Below, in pieces: positions 1 through 6,324 of a stretch of 35,987 bases of DNA; position 1 is the first letter of the stretch, and each line of letters opens with the position of its first letter. A program made the position numbers and the translations under genes. The notes under the pieces were generated by a model, which was given only the letters and a program-made list of their open reading frames with translations, searched no databases and was not told the origin of the DNA. This stretch comes from a bacterium (GTDB lineage Bacteria > Actinomycetota > Acidimicrobiia > Spongiisociales > UBA5794): assembly GCA_024228555.1 (NCBI GenBank), contig JAAETI010000322.1:1-35987 (forward strand). Reading direction: 5' to 3'.

Positions 1-1
1 A

Positions 2-76
2 TGGTGGGCGCTACTGGGATTGAACCAGTGACCTCTGCCGTGTCGAGGCAGCGCTCTGCCGCTGAGCTAAGCGCCC
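2..76 (-). tRNA. tRNA-Val (anticodon GAC)
   Basis: A full cloverleaf folds on the minus strand: the 7-bp acceptor GGGCGCT/AGCGCCC, a 4-bp D stem, a 5-bp anticodon stem CTGCC/GGCAG, and a T arm with loop TTCAATC. The discriminator is A73 and CCA is encoded at 4..2. The anticodon loop reads TCGACAC, which puts GAC (Val) at 34-36. It also puts C at position 33, where U is nearly universal; related genes usually have CTGACAC. It is the third tRNA of a Gly-Cys-Val cluster typical of Actinobacteria. The isotype call rests on the stem geometry, which does not allow another register. Confidence 0.93.
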
Positions 77-99
77 TTGTGTGACCATTGTATCGCTCG

Positions 100-170
100 A
101 GGCGACGCCGGGAATCGAACCCGGGTTCAGGGTTTTGCAGACCCTTGCCTAACCACTCGGCCACGTCGCC
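100..170 (-). tRNA. tRNA-Cys (anticodon GCA)
   Basis: Minus-strand cloverleaf with acceptor GGCGACG/CGTCGCC, anticodon stem AGGGT/ACCCT and loop CTGCAAA, giving anticodon GCA with a normal U33. The discriminator is U73, as expected for tRNA-Cys, and the T loop is TTCGATT. CCA is not encoded (TCGA follows), so the tail must be added after transcription. It lies between tRNA-Gly and tRNA-Val. Confidence 0.96.
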
Positions 171-177
171 GAAGAAC

Positions 178-201
178 GAGGGCGGTCGGGTGACCGCCCT
201 C
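178..201 (-). terminator. Hairpin between tRNA-Gly and tRNA-Cys
   Basis: A perfect 10-bp inverted repeat (178-187 against 192-201) closes a 4-nt loop and nearly fills the 35-nt spacer between two tRNA genes. No U-run follows on the minus strand. It could be a U-less terminator or attenuator, or a processing hairpin separating tRNA-Gly from tRNA-Cys in a shared precursor. The sequence alone does not decide. Confidence 0.5.
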
Positions 202-205
202 AACG

Positions 206-278
206 AGCGGACGACCGGATTCGAACCGGCGACCTCAACCTTGGCAAGGTTGCGCTCTACCAGCTGAGCTACGTCCGC
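206..278 (-). tRNA. tRNA-Gly (anticodon GCC)
   Basis: Minus-strand cloverleaf with acceptor GCGGACG/CGTCCGC, D arm GCTC/GAGC, anticodon stem CAACC/GGTTG with loop TTGCCAA (anticodon GCC), and T loop TTCGAAT. The discriminator is U73 and CCA is not encoded. It is the promoter-proximal member of the Gly-Cys-Val cluster. Confidence 0.96.
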
Positions 279-339
279 AAGGACGGCGATGTTACCACTT
301 CGTCATCAGGTGGAAACTACTGATCGCAATTCGCCCGCA

Positions 340-768
340 TCAGTTCCCAGAGGATCCAAACCCACCGGTCCCCCGCACCGAATCCGGGAGCTCGTCTACC
401 TCGACCATCTCGGGCAGAGCAATGGGCACCACCAAGAGTTGTGCGATCCGATCCCCTCGACTCAGGTGCAACGCCGCAGATCCGTGGTTGATGAGTATCA
501 CCTGCAGCTCGCCACGGTATCCCGAGTCGATCACCCCTGGTCCATTCACCACACTGATGCCCTGGCGAGCAGCGAGACCACTGCGTGGCGCAACAAGACC
601 GGCATGACCCACTGGGATAGCAACGGCCACGCCGGTTGGGACCATCGCCCACTCCCCCGGCTCGATAACCGCATCGTCACGTGCCCTGAGATCGATTCCC
701 GCATCATCGTGATGGGCTCGATGTGGGCTGGATAGTTCGGGATCGAGGCGTAAGAAAGGTATCTTCAT
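340..768 (-). CDS. dut: dUTP diphosphatase
   Basis: Hydrolyses dUTP to dUMP and pyrophosphate, keeping uracil out of DNA and feeding thymidylate synthesis; the family is a cytosolic homotrimer. The 142-residue product has all five trimeric dUTPase motifs in order: DAGIDLRA (22-29), PRSGLA (61-66), GVIDSGYRGE (78-87, catalytic Asp81), GDRIAQLLV (105-113) and the C-terminal flap RGTGGFGSSG (132-141). The reading frame stays open about 125 codons upstream, but that part is the antisense of the neighbouring gene. The ATG at 768, directly before the conserved MKIPFLRL-type start, gives the normal family length. It is divergent from the next gene with about 46 nt between starts. Confidence 0.95.
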   Translation of the reverse strand: MKIPFLRLDPELSSPHRAHHDDAGIDLRARDDAVIEPGEWAMVPTGVAVAIPVGHAGLVAPRSGLAARQGISVVNGPGVIDSGYRGELQVILINHGSAALHLSRGDRIAQLLVVPIALPEMVEVDELPDSVRGTGGFGSSGN

Positions 769-814
769 CTCTACAGATTGTTGTCGGGCCGACAAACTAC
801 AGCAAGGGCGCCAC

Positions 815-2302
815 TTGGAGAAGGTAGAAAGAAGAGATCTTCCGGGAAATGATGCTTCCTGGTACCAAGCATTGCTCAACGACCTACCAGCGACTGATGC
901 TGAACCTGTTGCGCTCGTTGAGCCGGTCGATAACGATGAGGCAGCGGAGGAGACTGAGGAAGACCCAGAGCCCCATCTAACCCTCCCGGCTGTCAGTACC
1001 GGCGATCCCGTGCAGTTTCCGGAAGAGGATCTGCCGGCATTCCCACGGCCCTTGGACCTCGCCGCTGCCGCAGGGCACGATCTTGCGGAGACCACCGACT
1101 CCGCCACCGAGCATGTCTCAGACGTCGATCCGGACCAGACGCTCAACCAGTACGACGGTGCAGCAACGGACGCAACTTCCGATCTGCCCGAGGTCGTTGA
1201 TCTCGAGCCTGCTGCGCCAGATCCGGTCGCTCAACCTGACGAGGCGATCGGACCGGACGACACTGCTGCTCCTCCGGCTGAGGCCATTGCCGCTCCCCCC
1301 AGCGACGATCCAACCGGTCCGGCTCCGCTGATGACCTCAGTGCCGGTGCCAACCGAACCTGAATCCCCCGCCGAAACCACATCCGAAACAGTCGGGCAAC
1401 TGTGGATCTCCTCCGCAACCACCGGACCGCTAGACACGTGGGAACCCGACGCCATGGACAAGACGATCTCGTCGTCGCGAGGCTTCCGCTGGACTTCGGT
1501 GTTTGCTGCGGTTGCGGTTGTCGCGCTGATCGTGGTCGGGCTCGTGCTTCTCCCCTCGATCACCCGCAGCCGAGCGGATGAACACAGCGACCTCATGACC
1601 ACAGCCCTCACCGAGTTGCGGGCTGAACTCCCCGACACGCAGATATCACTAGAGGTCGCAACCGAACCGAATTCCGACCCAACCAGCCTGAGGGGGCTCT
1701 CGACCCAGCTAACCGCACTCTCGGCCCGTTCGTCGGCGGTAGTCGAGGTGAGCCAAGCCGACCTTCCCAAGACGCCACCACTCACCTCTTCGGCACCCAT
1801 CGATGAACTCGAACCCATTCGACAACGGATGGAGCCAATCGGCACGACAGCACAGACAATCCAGAGCCGAATCGCAAATCTCGTCGAGTACCGCACCTTG
1901 ATGAGCGGCTTCCTCGACCTGCCGGCCTTGCCCAGTACCGCCGACTCAGCGACGCACACCGAGCTGAGGGTTGTACTGGCATCGGCTCAGGCGCAGTCCG
2001 CATCAATCCTTGCCGACCTGCCAAGCGATGTTTCCCTGGCTCCTCACGAGGAGCTTGCCCGCTCAATCAATGAAGACTTCGCCAACTGGCAAATCGACTA
2101 CCTCGAAGCTCTTCGCAATGAAGACGCCGACGCTGCAGCCGCGTTGGTGGCAGAACTAGACAGCGATCTCGACGAATTGGACGCCGCACTTGTCACCCCG
2201 CTGGCTCAGATCCGGCGCCAGACTGACGCAGACCTCATTGATCTTGCCCGGACGATTGACGAGGTCTCTGCACTCGCCAACGGCGACACCCGTGCGCCCT
2301 AG
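815..2302 (+). CDS. Acidic single-pass membrane protein, unknown function
   Basis: I do not recognise this 495-residue protein. Residues 1-220 are strongly acidic, rich in Pro, Ala, Asp and Glu, and probably disordered. One hydrophobic segment follows at about 226-248. The C-terminal 245 residues are polar and look helical, with many Leu/Ala heptad-like stretches. Arg at 251 and 253 directly follow the membrane segment, so topology is uncertain; an outside C-terminal helical domain is one option. The TTG at 815 has AAGGG six bases upstream and no better start is seen. It is divergent from dut and convergent with nrdR with a 5-nt gap. The acidic low-complexity region makes homology assignment unreliable by eye. 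Confidence 0.8.
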   Translation: MEKVERRDLPGNDASWYQALLNDLPATDAEPVALVEPVDNDEAAEETEEDPEPHLTLPAVSTGDPVQFPEEDLPAFPRPLDLAAAAGHDLAETTDSATEHVSDVDPDQTLNQYDGAATDATSDLPEVVDLEPAAPDPVAQPDEAIGPDDTAAPPAEAIAAPPSDDPTGPAPLMTSVPVPTEPESPAETTSETVGQLWISSATTGPLDTWEPDAMDKTISSSRGFRWTSVFAAVAVVALIVVGLVLLPSITRSRADEHSDLMTTALTELRAELPDTQISLEVATEPNSDPTSLRGLSTQLTALSARSSAVVEVSQADLPKTPPLTSSAPIDELEPIRQRMEPIGTTAQTIQSRIANLVEYRTLMSGFLDLPALPSTADSATHTELRVVLASAQAQSASILADLPSDVSLAPHEELARSINEDFANWQIDYLEALRNEDADAAAALVAELDSDLDELDAALVTPLAQIRRQTDADLIDLARTIDEVSALANGDTRAP

Positions 2303-2307
2303 TCCGG

Positions 2308-2757
2308 CTACTGACGGTCCTTGATCGCTGCCATCTCACGTTCAAAATCGCTGGCGCCGGTGAAGTCTTTATAGACCGACGCAAAGCGGAGATAGGCCAC
2401 TTCGTCGGTTGCACTCAAACCGGCCAGGACGGTGTCACCAATCGCCGCGGCTGAGACGACTGAGGTCTCCGGGCCAAAGAGGCTCTCGGCCTGGAGCACC
2501 AATGCTTCGACGGTGCCGGCGGGAACCGGCCGATCCGCCAACGCCTGCTCGATACCTGCCCGCACCTTGTCAGCAGAGAACGGCTCGAGACGATCGTCTC
2601 GCTTCCGCACCAACGGTTGATAGCTTGCCCGCTCAAACGTCGTGAAGCGATGGGCGCACTCGATACACTCACGGCGGCGACGGATCGACCTGCCGTTCTC
2701 TGCGGAGCGGCTGTCGATCACCTTGGTATCAATTGAGCGGCACATCTGACAACGCAT
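2308..2757 (-). CDS. nrdR: Transcriptional repressor NrdR
   Basis: NrdR senses ATP/dATP and represses ribonucleotide reductase genes. The 149-residue product starts with the zinc ribbon: Cys3 and Cys6 (MRCQMC) and Cys31 and Cys34 (CIEC), followed by HRFTTFE and an ATP-cone domain (about 49-139) beginning VRKRDDRLEPF. The frame extends 12 codons further upstream, but the ATG at 2757 places the zinc ribbon at the very N-terminus as in all family members. The first knuckle reads CQMC where CPxC is usual. It lies close to lexA, a common actinobacterial arrangement; no reductase gene is in the window. Confidence 0.95.
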   Translation of the reverse strand: MRCQMCRSIDTKVIDSRSAENGRSIRRRRECIECAHRFTTFERASYQPLVRKRDDRLEPFSADKVRAGIEQALADRPVPAGTVEALVLQAESLFGPETSVVSAAAIGDTVLAGLSATDEVAYLRFASVYKDFTGASDFEREMAAIKDRQ

Positions 2758-2811
2758 TGCCGATCGACAGTAACAGCGAATCCGACTACCCAATATCTGG
2801 GGGCAGACCTA

Positions 2812-3444
2812 ATGAACTGGAACGAGACTATCGCTACGTTCCGATCGTCGGCAGAAGAAATCGCCAACCTAGTGGACGGAGTCGACGACTTGACACTCCC
2901 CGCCCTCGGCGAATGGGATCTGGCTGGTTTGATCGGCCACTACCTCAGAGCCATCCGGACCCCTCTGGAGTACCTCACCCTCGAGCCCCCAAACGACAGT
3001 CCGTTGCCGAACGCCGCGGCGTACTCGGCTAGCTACCTTGCTTGGCGTACCGACGATCCGACCGCCGATGGTGCGGTAGCCGAGCGGGCACGCCGCGAAC
3101 TCGACAGCAGCGAGACCGACTTGGCAGCTCTGATCCGTGGTGATGTCGCCGACTTGGTTGGAGAGCTCGAGCGCCAATCGCCATCGCGGCTGATTGCGAC
3201 CCGGTTTGGCTCGCTACGTCTCGACCACTACATGCGAACTCGAACCATGGAACTGGTAATCCATGGTCTAGACATTGCCAGGGCTCTTGGCGAAGACTGG
3301 GAACCGCCACAACCTCAGTTGCTCGATGTCTTGGCTTTGTTCAATGAGATCGCGATTGCCCGAGGAAGCGCGGTCGATCTGGTTCTGGCGCTCAGCGGGC
3401 GGACACCCCCGACTCCGGATGACGTCCTGCCAATTCTTCGCTAG
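2812..3444 (+). CDS. DinB-fold, maleylpyruvate isomerase-like (mycothiol-dependent family) protein
   Basis: A four-helix-bundle protein of the DinB/mycothiol-dependent maleylpyruvate isomerase superfamily, 210 residues. The N-terminal segment has the family's W-D-L-x-x-L-I-G-H signature (residues 35-43). A second signature around RTRTMELVIHGLD (142-154) supplies the other likely metal ligands, so the site would be His43, Glu147 and His151. Members use a thiol cofactor (mycothiol in Actinobacteria) or are uncharacterised metal-binding proteins; the substrate cannot be read from the sequence. The ATG at 2812 has a G-run (GGGGG) eight bases upstream. It is divergent from nrdR and convergent with the LysM gene. 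Confidence 0.8.
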   Translation: MNWNETIATFRSSAEEIANLVDGVDDLTLPALGEWDLAGLIGHYLRAIRTPLEYLTLEPPNDSPLPNAAAYSASYLAWRTDDPTADGAVAERARRELDSSETDLAALIRGDVADLVGELERQSPSRLIATRFGSLRLDHYMRTRTMELVIHGLDIARALGEDWEPPQPQLLDVLALFNEIAIARGSAVDLVLALSGRTPPTPDDVLPILR

Positions 3445-3468
3445 ACCGAGGTCATCGCTCGAGAGCCG

Positions 3469-3747
3469 CTAACCAGTTGGGACGATCAGGGTCTCACCAG
3501 GGATGATCAGGCTCGTGTCGAGGTCATTTAGGTGCCTGATCTGTGACACGACACCGCGAACGTCTTCCTCGGGTGCGACTTCTTCAGCAATGGTCCACAA
3601 GGTGTCGCCGGAGCGCACCCGATAGTCCACGGTCTCCGGCTCCGGACCCGCCGCCATAACCGAGGAAGCCAGAAGAAGGACCAACGCCACCACGAATGTG
3701 GAGATGATGACCAGTGCCCGAGATGGAGCGGTCAAGTATCGTGGCAT
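3469..3747 (-). CDS. LysM membrane protein, candidate SOS-induced division suppressor (YneA/ChiZ/DivS type)
   Basis: A 92-residue protein with a short basic N-terminus, one membrane segment (about 11-32), and a single extracytoplasmic LysM domain (about 41-90; YRVRSGDTLWTIAEE, then LIIPGETLIVPTG). LysM binds peptidoglycan. Small TM-plus-LysM genes divergent from lexA are known as SOS-induced cell-division suppressors: YneA in Bacillus, ChiZ (Rv2719c) in Mycobacterium and DivS in Corynebacterium. Assignment here is by architecture and position. The ATG at 3747 has a very strong ribosome-binding site, GAAGGAGG at 3763..3756. Three LexA boxes lie in the shared upstream region, the nearest about 167 nt from the start. 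Confidence 0.85.
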   Translation of the reverse strand: MPRYLTAPSRALVIISTFVVALVLLLASSVMAAGPEPETVDYRVRSGDTLWTIAEEVAPEEDVRGVVSQIRHLNDLDTSLIIPGETLIVPTG

Positions 3748-3913
3748 TTGCTGTGCCTCCTTCTGCTTTTGCTTCCTCGACTACGACCCCTTCCGGTGCC
3801 GTAGACCGTTGGCCCGACTGTCCGGGCCTACAAACAGAACCGTATCCACTAGGTGTGACACGTTTTCGCCGTGTCCCGCCCGAAACCCTGCGTGGTGTCC
3901 CGTGGCCCTTTGG

Positions 3914-3929
3914 GCGAACGCCTGTTCGT
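3914..3929. promoter_or_regulatory. LexA-binding SOS box 1
   Basis: GCGAACGCCTGTTCGT contains a perfect CGAAC-N4-GTTCG palindrome, the actinobacterial LexA operator. It is the box nearest the LysM gene in the divergent lexA intergenic region. Confidence 0.88.
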
Positions 3930-3945
3930 ACTGTTTCTACGATAA

Positions 3946-3961
3946 GCGAACGCGTGTTCGA
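3946..3961. promoter_or_regulatory. LexA-binding SOS box 2
   Basis: GCGAACGCGTGTTCGA is a perfect CGAAC-N4-GTTCG palindrome. Its centre is 32 bp from box 1 and 24 bp from box 3, roughly three and just over two helical turns. Confidence 0.9.
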
Positions 3962-3969
3962 TTGTCAAG

Positions 3970-3985
3970 TCGAACGTATGTTTGG
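3970..3985. promoter_or_regulatory. LexA-binding SOS box 3 (imperfect)
   Basis: TCGAACGTATGTTTGG matches the operator except for one base in the right half-site (GTTTG for GTTCG). It overlaps the proposed -35 of the lexA promoter, so LexA bound here would block its own transcription. Confidence 0.8.
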
Positions 3986-4010
3986 TTTCTCGCGAAAAGC
4001 GAACTAATCT
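3982..4010 (+). promoter_or_regulatory. Predicted lexA promoter
   Basis: TTGGTT at 3982-3987 and TAATCT at 4005-4010 are separated by 17 bp, giving a transcription start near 4016-4018. That lies downstream of the GTG at 4014, which supports translation from the ATG at 4038. The -35 overlaps SOS box 3. Confidence 0.6.
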
Positions 4011-4037
4011 CCGGTGAACGCGAGAAAGGCAACGGAC

Positions 4038-4670
4038 ATGGAGCGCAAGCAGCTTTCGGCCCGACAGCGAGAGATACTCGACCTCATCCTCGAAACCGTC
4101 GCTGAACGGGGCTATCCCCCATCGGTACGAGAGATCGGCGAATCGGTCGGCCTGAGCTCACCCTCAACGGTTCACAGCCACCTGTCCGCGCTGGTCAAGA
4201 CCGGCTACCTGCGGCGTGACCCGAGCAAGCCACGCGCCATCGAGGTCATCGATCCAGGCGAAGACACTCGATCCCTTCACCGCGCCCCGGTGCGCGACGT
4301 ACCAAAGGTGGGACGGATCGCGGCAGGCTCACCAATTCTTGCCGAGGAAGACATCGACGAGATCTATCCCCTGCCGGTCGAACTGGTCGGTGACGATCCA
4401 GTCTTCATGCTCGACATCAAAGGCGACTCGATGATCGACGTCGGTATCTTCGACGGCGACTATGTCGTTGTCCGGCGTCAAGCCACCGCCGATGACGGCA
4501 CCATCGTTGCCGCCCTGATCGATGGCGAAGAGGCAACCGTAAAAAGGCTCCGGCGGATGGACGGTCGGGTGATCCTCAAGGCAGAGAATCCCGCCTATCC
4601 CCCAATGGTGTTCAGCGAGGGTGTCGAGATCCTCGGTGTTGTCGTCGCCCTGATGCGTCGGGTCAGCTAG
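4038..4670 (+). CDS. lexA: SOS repressor LexA
   Basis: Represses DNA-damage genes until RecA filaments stimulate self-cleavage. The 210-residue product has an N-terminal winged helix-turn-helix (about 1-70, PPSVREIGESVGLSSPSTVHSHL), the Ala96-Gly97 scissile bond, catalytic Ser131 (GDSMID) and catalytic Lys169 (EATVKR). An in-frame GTG at 4014 would add eight residues. The ATG at 4038 is preferred because AGAAAGG (4023-4029) lies eight bases before it and the predicted transcript starts after the GTG. Three LexA boxes upstream indicate autoregulation. The stop overlaps that of the convergent dapF by 4 nt. Confidence 0.97.
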   Translation: MERKQLSARQREILDLILETVAERGYPPSVREIGESVGLSSPSTVHSHLSALVKTGYLRRDPSKPRAIEVIDPGEDTRSLHRAPVRDVPKVGRIAAGSPILAEEDIDEIYPLPVELVGDDPVFMLDIKGDSMIDVGIFDGDYVVVRRQATADDGTIVAALIDGEEATVKRLRRMDGRVILKAENPAYPPMVFSEGVEILGVVVALMRRVS

Positions 4671-5416
4671 AGCGAACCGCGGAACACGGTCTCGGCAGGC
4701 CCTTCGATCCAGGCACCATCTTCCTCGAGATAGACGTCCAGGATGCCACCACGCAGTTGCATTGCAACACGCGAGCCGACGAGGCCCTGGCGGTGAGCAA
4801 GGTATGCCGTTGCCGCGGCGCCTGTGCCACATGCCAACGTTTCGCCGACGCCGCGCTCCCAGACTCTCACATCAATCTGATTTCGACCTGTAACCGTGGC
4901 GAACTCCACATTCGTGCCATCCGGGAACACCGACGCAGTCTCAACGGTTGGCCCGATCTCCGCCACCGCCGCGGTCGACGGGTCGTCAACCCATCGGATT
5001 GCATGCGGATTGCCCATATCAACGGTGTGCCACTCGATACCGTCTAGCGAGACGTCGCCACCAGACGCAGGAACACCAAGAAGCACGCACACCGAGCCAT
5101 CTGGCTGCAACCGTACCGGGCGGGGACCGACGGATGTTTCAACGATGAACGAATCGACATCCACCCAGCCTTGATCGGCGGCGTAGCGGGCAACACAGCG
5201 CAGCCCATTGCCACACATCTCAACTAGGCCGCCATCTGCATTCCAGTAGCGCATCCGAATCCGGTCCGATGCGAGCGGGGTGACTTCGAGCACCCCATCG
5301 GCGCCGATGCCGCGACGCCGATCACACCACGCCTTGATCTCGTCAACCGAAGGCGCGGCGGGCCCAGCAATGACCACGAAGTCGTTGCCCAAGCCCTCCA
5401 TCTTTACGAAGTCCAT
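4667..5416 (-). CDS. dapF: Diaminopimelate epimerase
   Basis: Interconverts LL- and meso-diaminopimelate, the last step before lysine decarboxylation and the source of peptidoglycan cross-linking residues. The 249-residue product carries both catalytic cysteines in family context: Cys68 (VEMCGNGLRC) and Cys196 (ETLACGTGAAA). The N-terminal KMEGLGNDF signature is also present. The start overlaps the end of miaA by 13 nt, and AAAGG lies a few bases upstream, so it is probably the last gene of a recA-rny-miaB-miaA-dapF block or part of it. dapA and dapB are elsewhere in the window. Confidence 0.97.
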   Translation of the reverse strand: MDFVKMEGLGNDFVVIAGPAAPSVDEIKAWCDRRRGIGADGVLEVTPLASDRIRMRYWNADGGLVEMCGNGLRCVARYAADQGWVDVDSFIVETSVGPRPVRLQPDGSVCVLLGVPASGGDVSLDGIEWHTVDMGNPHAIRWVDDPSTAAVAEIGPTVETASVFPDGTNVEFATVTGRNQIDVRVWERGVGETLACGTGAAATAYLAHRQGLVGSRVAMQLRGGILDVYLEEDGAWIEGPAETVFRGSL

Positions 5417-6324
5417 ACGCCTTTCCCGTCCAGATACTCGATCGCAGCGCGCAGACGCACTGCCGGATCAGGGTCCCAGGCTACCCAGTGGATACGTGGG
5501 TCCCTACGAAAGAACGTTCGCTGCCGCTTGGCAAGTGCCCGAGTCGCCCGGATCGCCGCGTCACGTCCTGTGGCAAGATCCACCTCGCCGTTGACAACCG
5601 GGATGAGTTCCTTGTAGCCGACGGCCTGGGCCGCCAACCGCCCCAGACCAGGCTGCACCCGCCGCAACTCGTCCTCCAGTCCACGCTCGAGCATGCGATC
5701 AAAGCGGTGCGCAATACGATCGGCGAGTTCCGGACCGGGATCCAACCCAATCGCAACAAAGTCGATGAGCGGTTCGTAGCCGCGCACTGCCGCAGCCGCG
5801 GGCCCGGCTGCTCGCTGTGAAGGCGATCGCCCGGTCAACGCATACACCTCGAGGGCCCGAGCTACCCGTCTCGGGTTAGCCAAGTCAGTGTGGGCTGCGA
5901 CATCCGGGTCAATGACGAGAAGCCGCTCCCTGGCTTCTGTGTCGCTCAGAGCGTCAATTTCGGCTCGTGTTGCGGGGTCATTCGGCGGAAACTCAAGCGG
6001 ATCCACCAAGGAGCGAAAGTGCAGGCCGGACCCACCACAAATCACCGGTTGCACCATCCGCTGCTGTAGCTCCGCAAGGACCTGACGACCTGCGCCCTGG
6101 AACTGGGCAACGGACAGATCGTGTTGCGGGTCGACAAGGTCGATCAGATGGTGAGGCACCTCGGACTGCATCTCCGCGGTCGCTTTCGCAGTCCCGATAT
6201 CAAGCCCGCGATACACCTGCATTGAGTCGACCGATACGACCTCTCCACCGCGCTGTTTGGCGATCTGGAGAGCAACGTCTGACTTCCCCGATGCGGTGGG
6301 GCCGACTACGGCGATCGCAATCAG
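5404..6324 (-). CDS. miaA: tRNA dimethylallyltransferase, with a non-standard start codon
   Basis: Transfers dimethylallyl to N6 of A37 in tRNAs reading UNN codons, making the substrate for MiaB. Reading upstream of the first in-frame ATG (6222) reveals the P-loop GPTASGKS and the VVSVDSMQVYRGLDIGTAK motif, so the ATG at 6222 would delete the nucleotide-binding site. From the upstream in-frame TGA (about 6385) to the P-loop there is no ATG, GTG or TTG. The best candidates are CTG at 6324, which overlaps the miaB stop as CTGA, or ATT at 6321. From CTG the product is 306 residues, the normal MiaA length, with the P-loop at 8-15. Translational coupling to miaB is likely. A sequencing error is the alternative explanation. 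Confidence 0.9.
   Translation of the reverse strand: MIAIAVVGPTASGKSDVALQIAKQRGGEVVSVDSMQVYRGLDIGTAKATAEMQSEVPHHLIDLVDPQHDLSVAQFQGAGRQVLAELQQRMVQPVICGGSGLHFRSLVDPLEFPPNDPATRAEIDALSDTEARERLLVIDPDVAAHTDLANPRRVARALEVYALTGRSPSQRAAGPAAAAVRGYEPLIDFVAIGLDPGPELADRIAHRFDRMLERGLEDELRRVQPGLGRLAAQAVGYKELIPVVNGEVDLATGRDAAIRATRALAKRQRTFFRRDPRIHWVAWDPDPAVRLRAAIEYLDGKGVWTS

Noticed and set aside
769-1146. N-terminal extension of the dut frame
   Set aside because: It is antisense to the acidic membrane protein and has biased Ser/Arg composition; the family start is at 768.
5404-6222. miaA starting at the ATG at 6222
   Set aside because: It would delete the P-loop GPTASGKS and the VDSMQVYRG motif start, leaving a non-functional enzyme, although both are encoded just upstream in frame.
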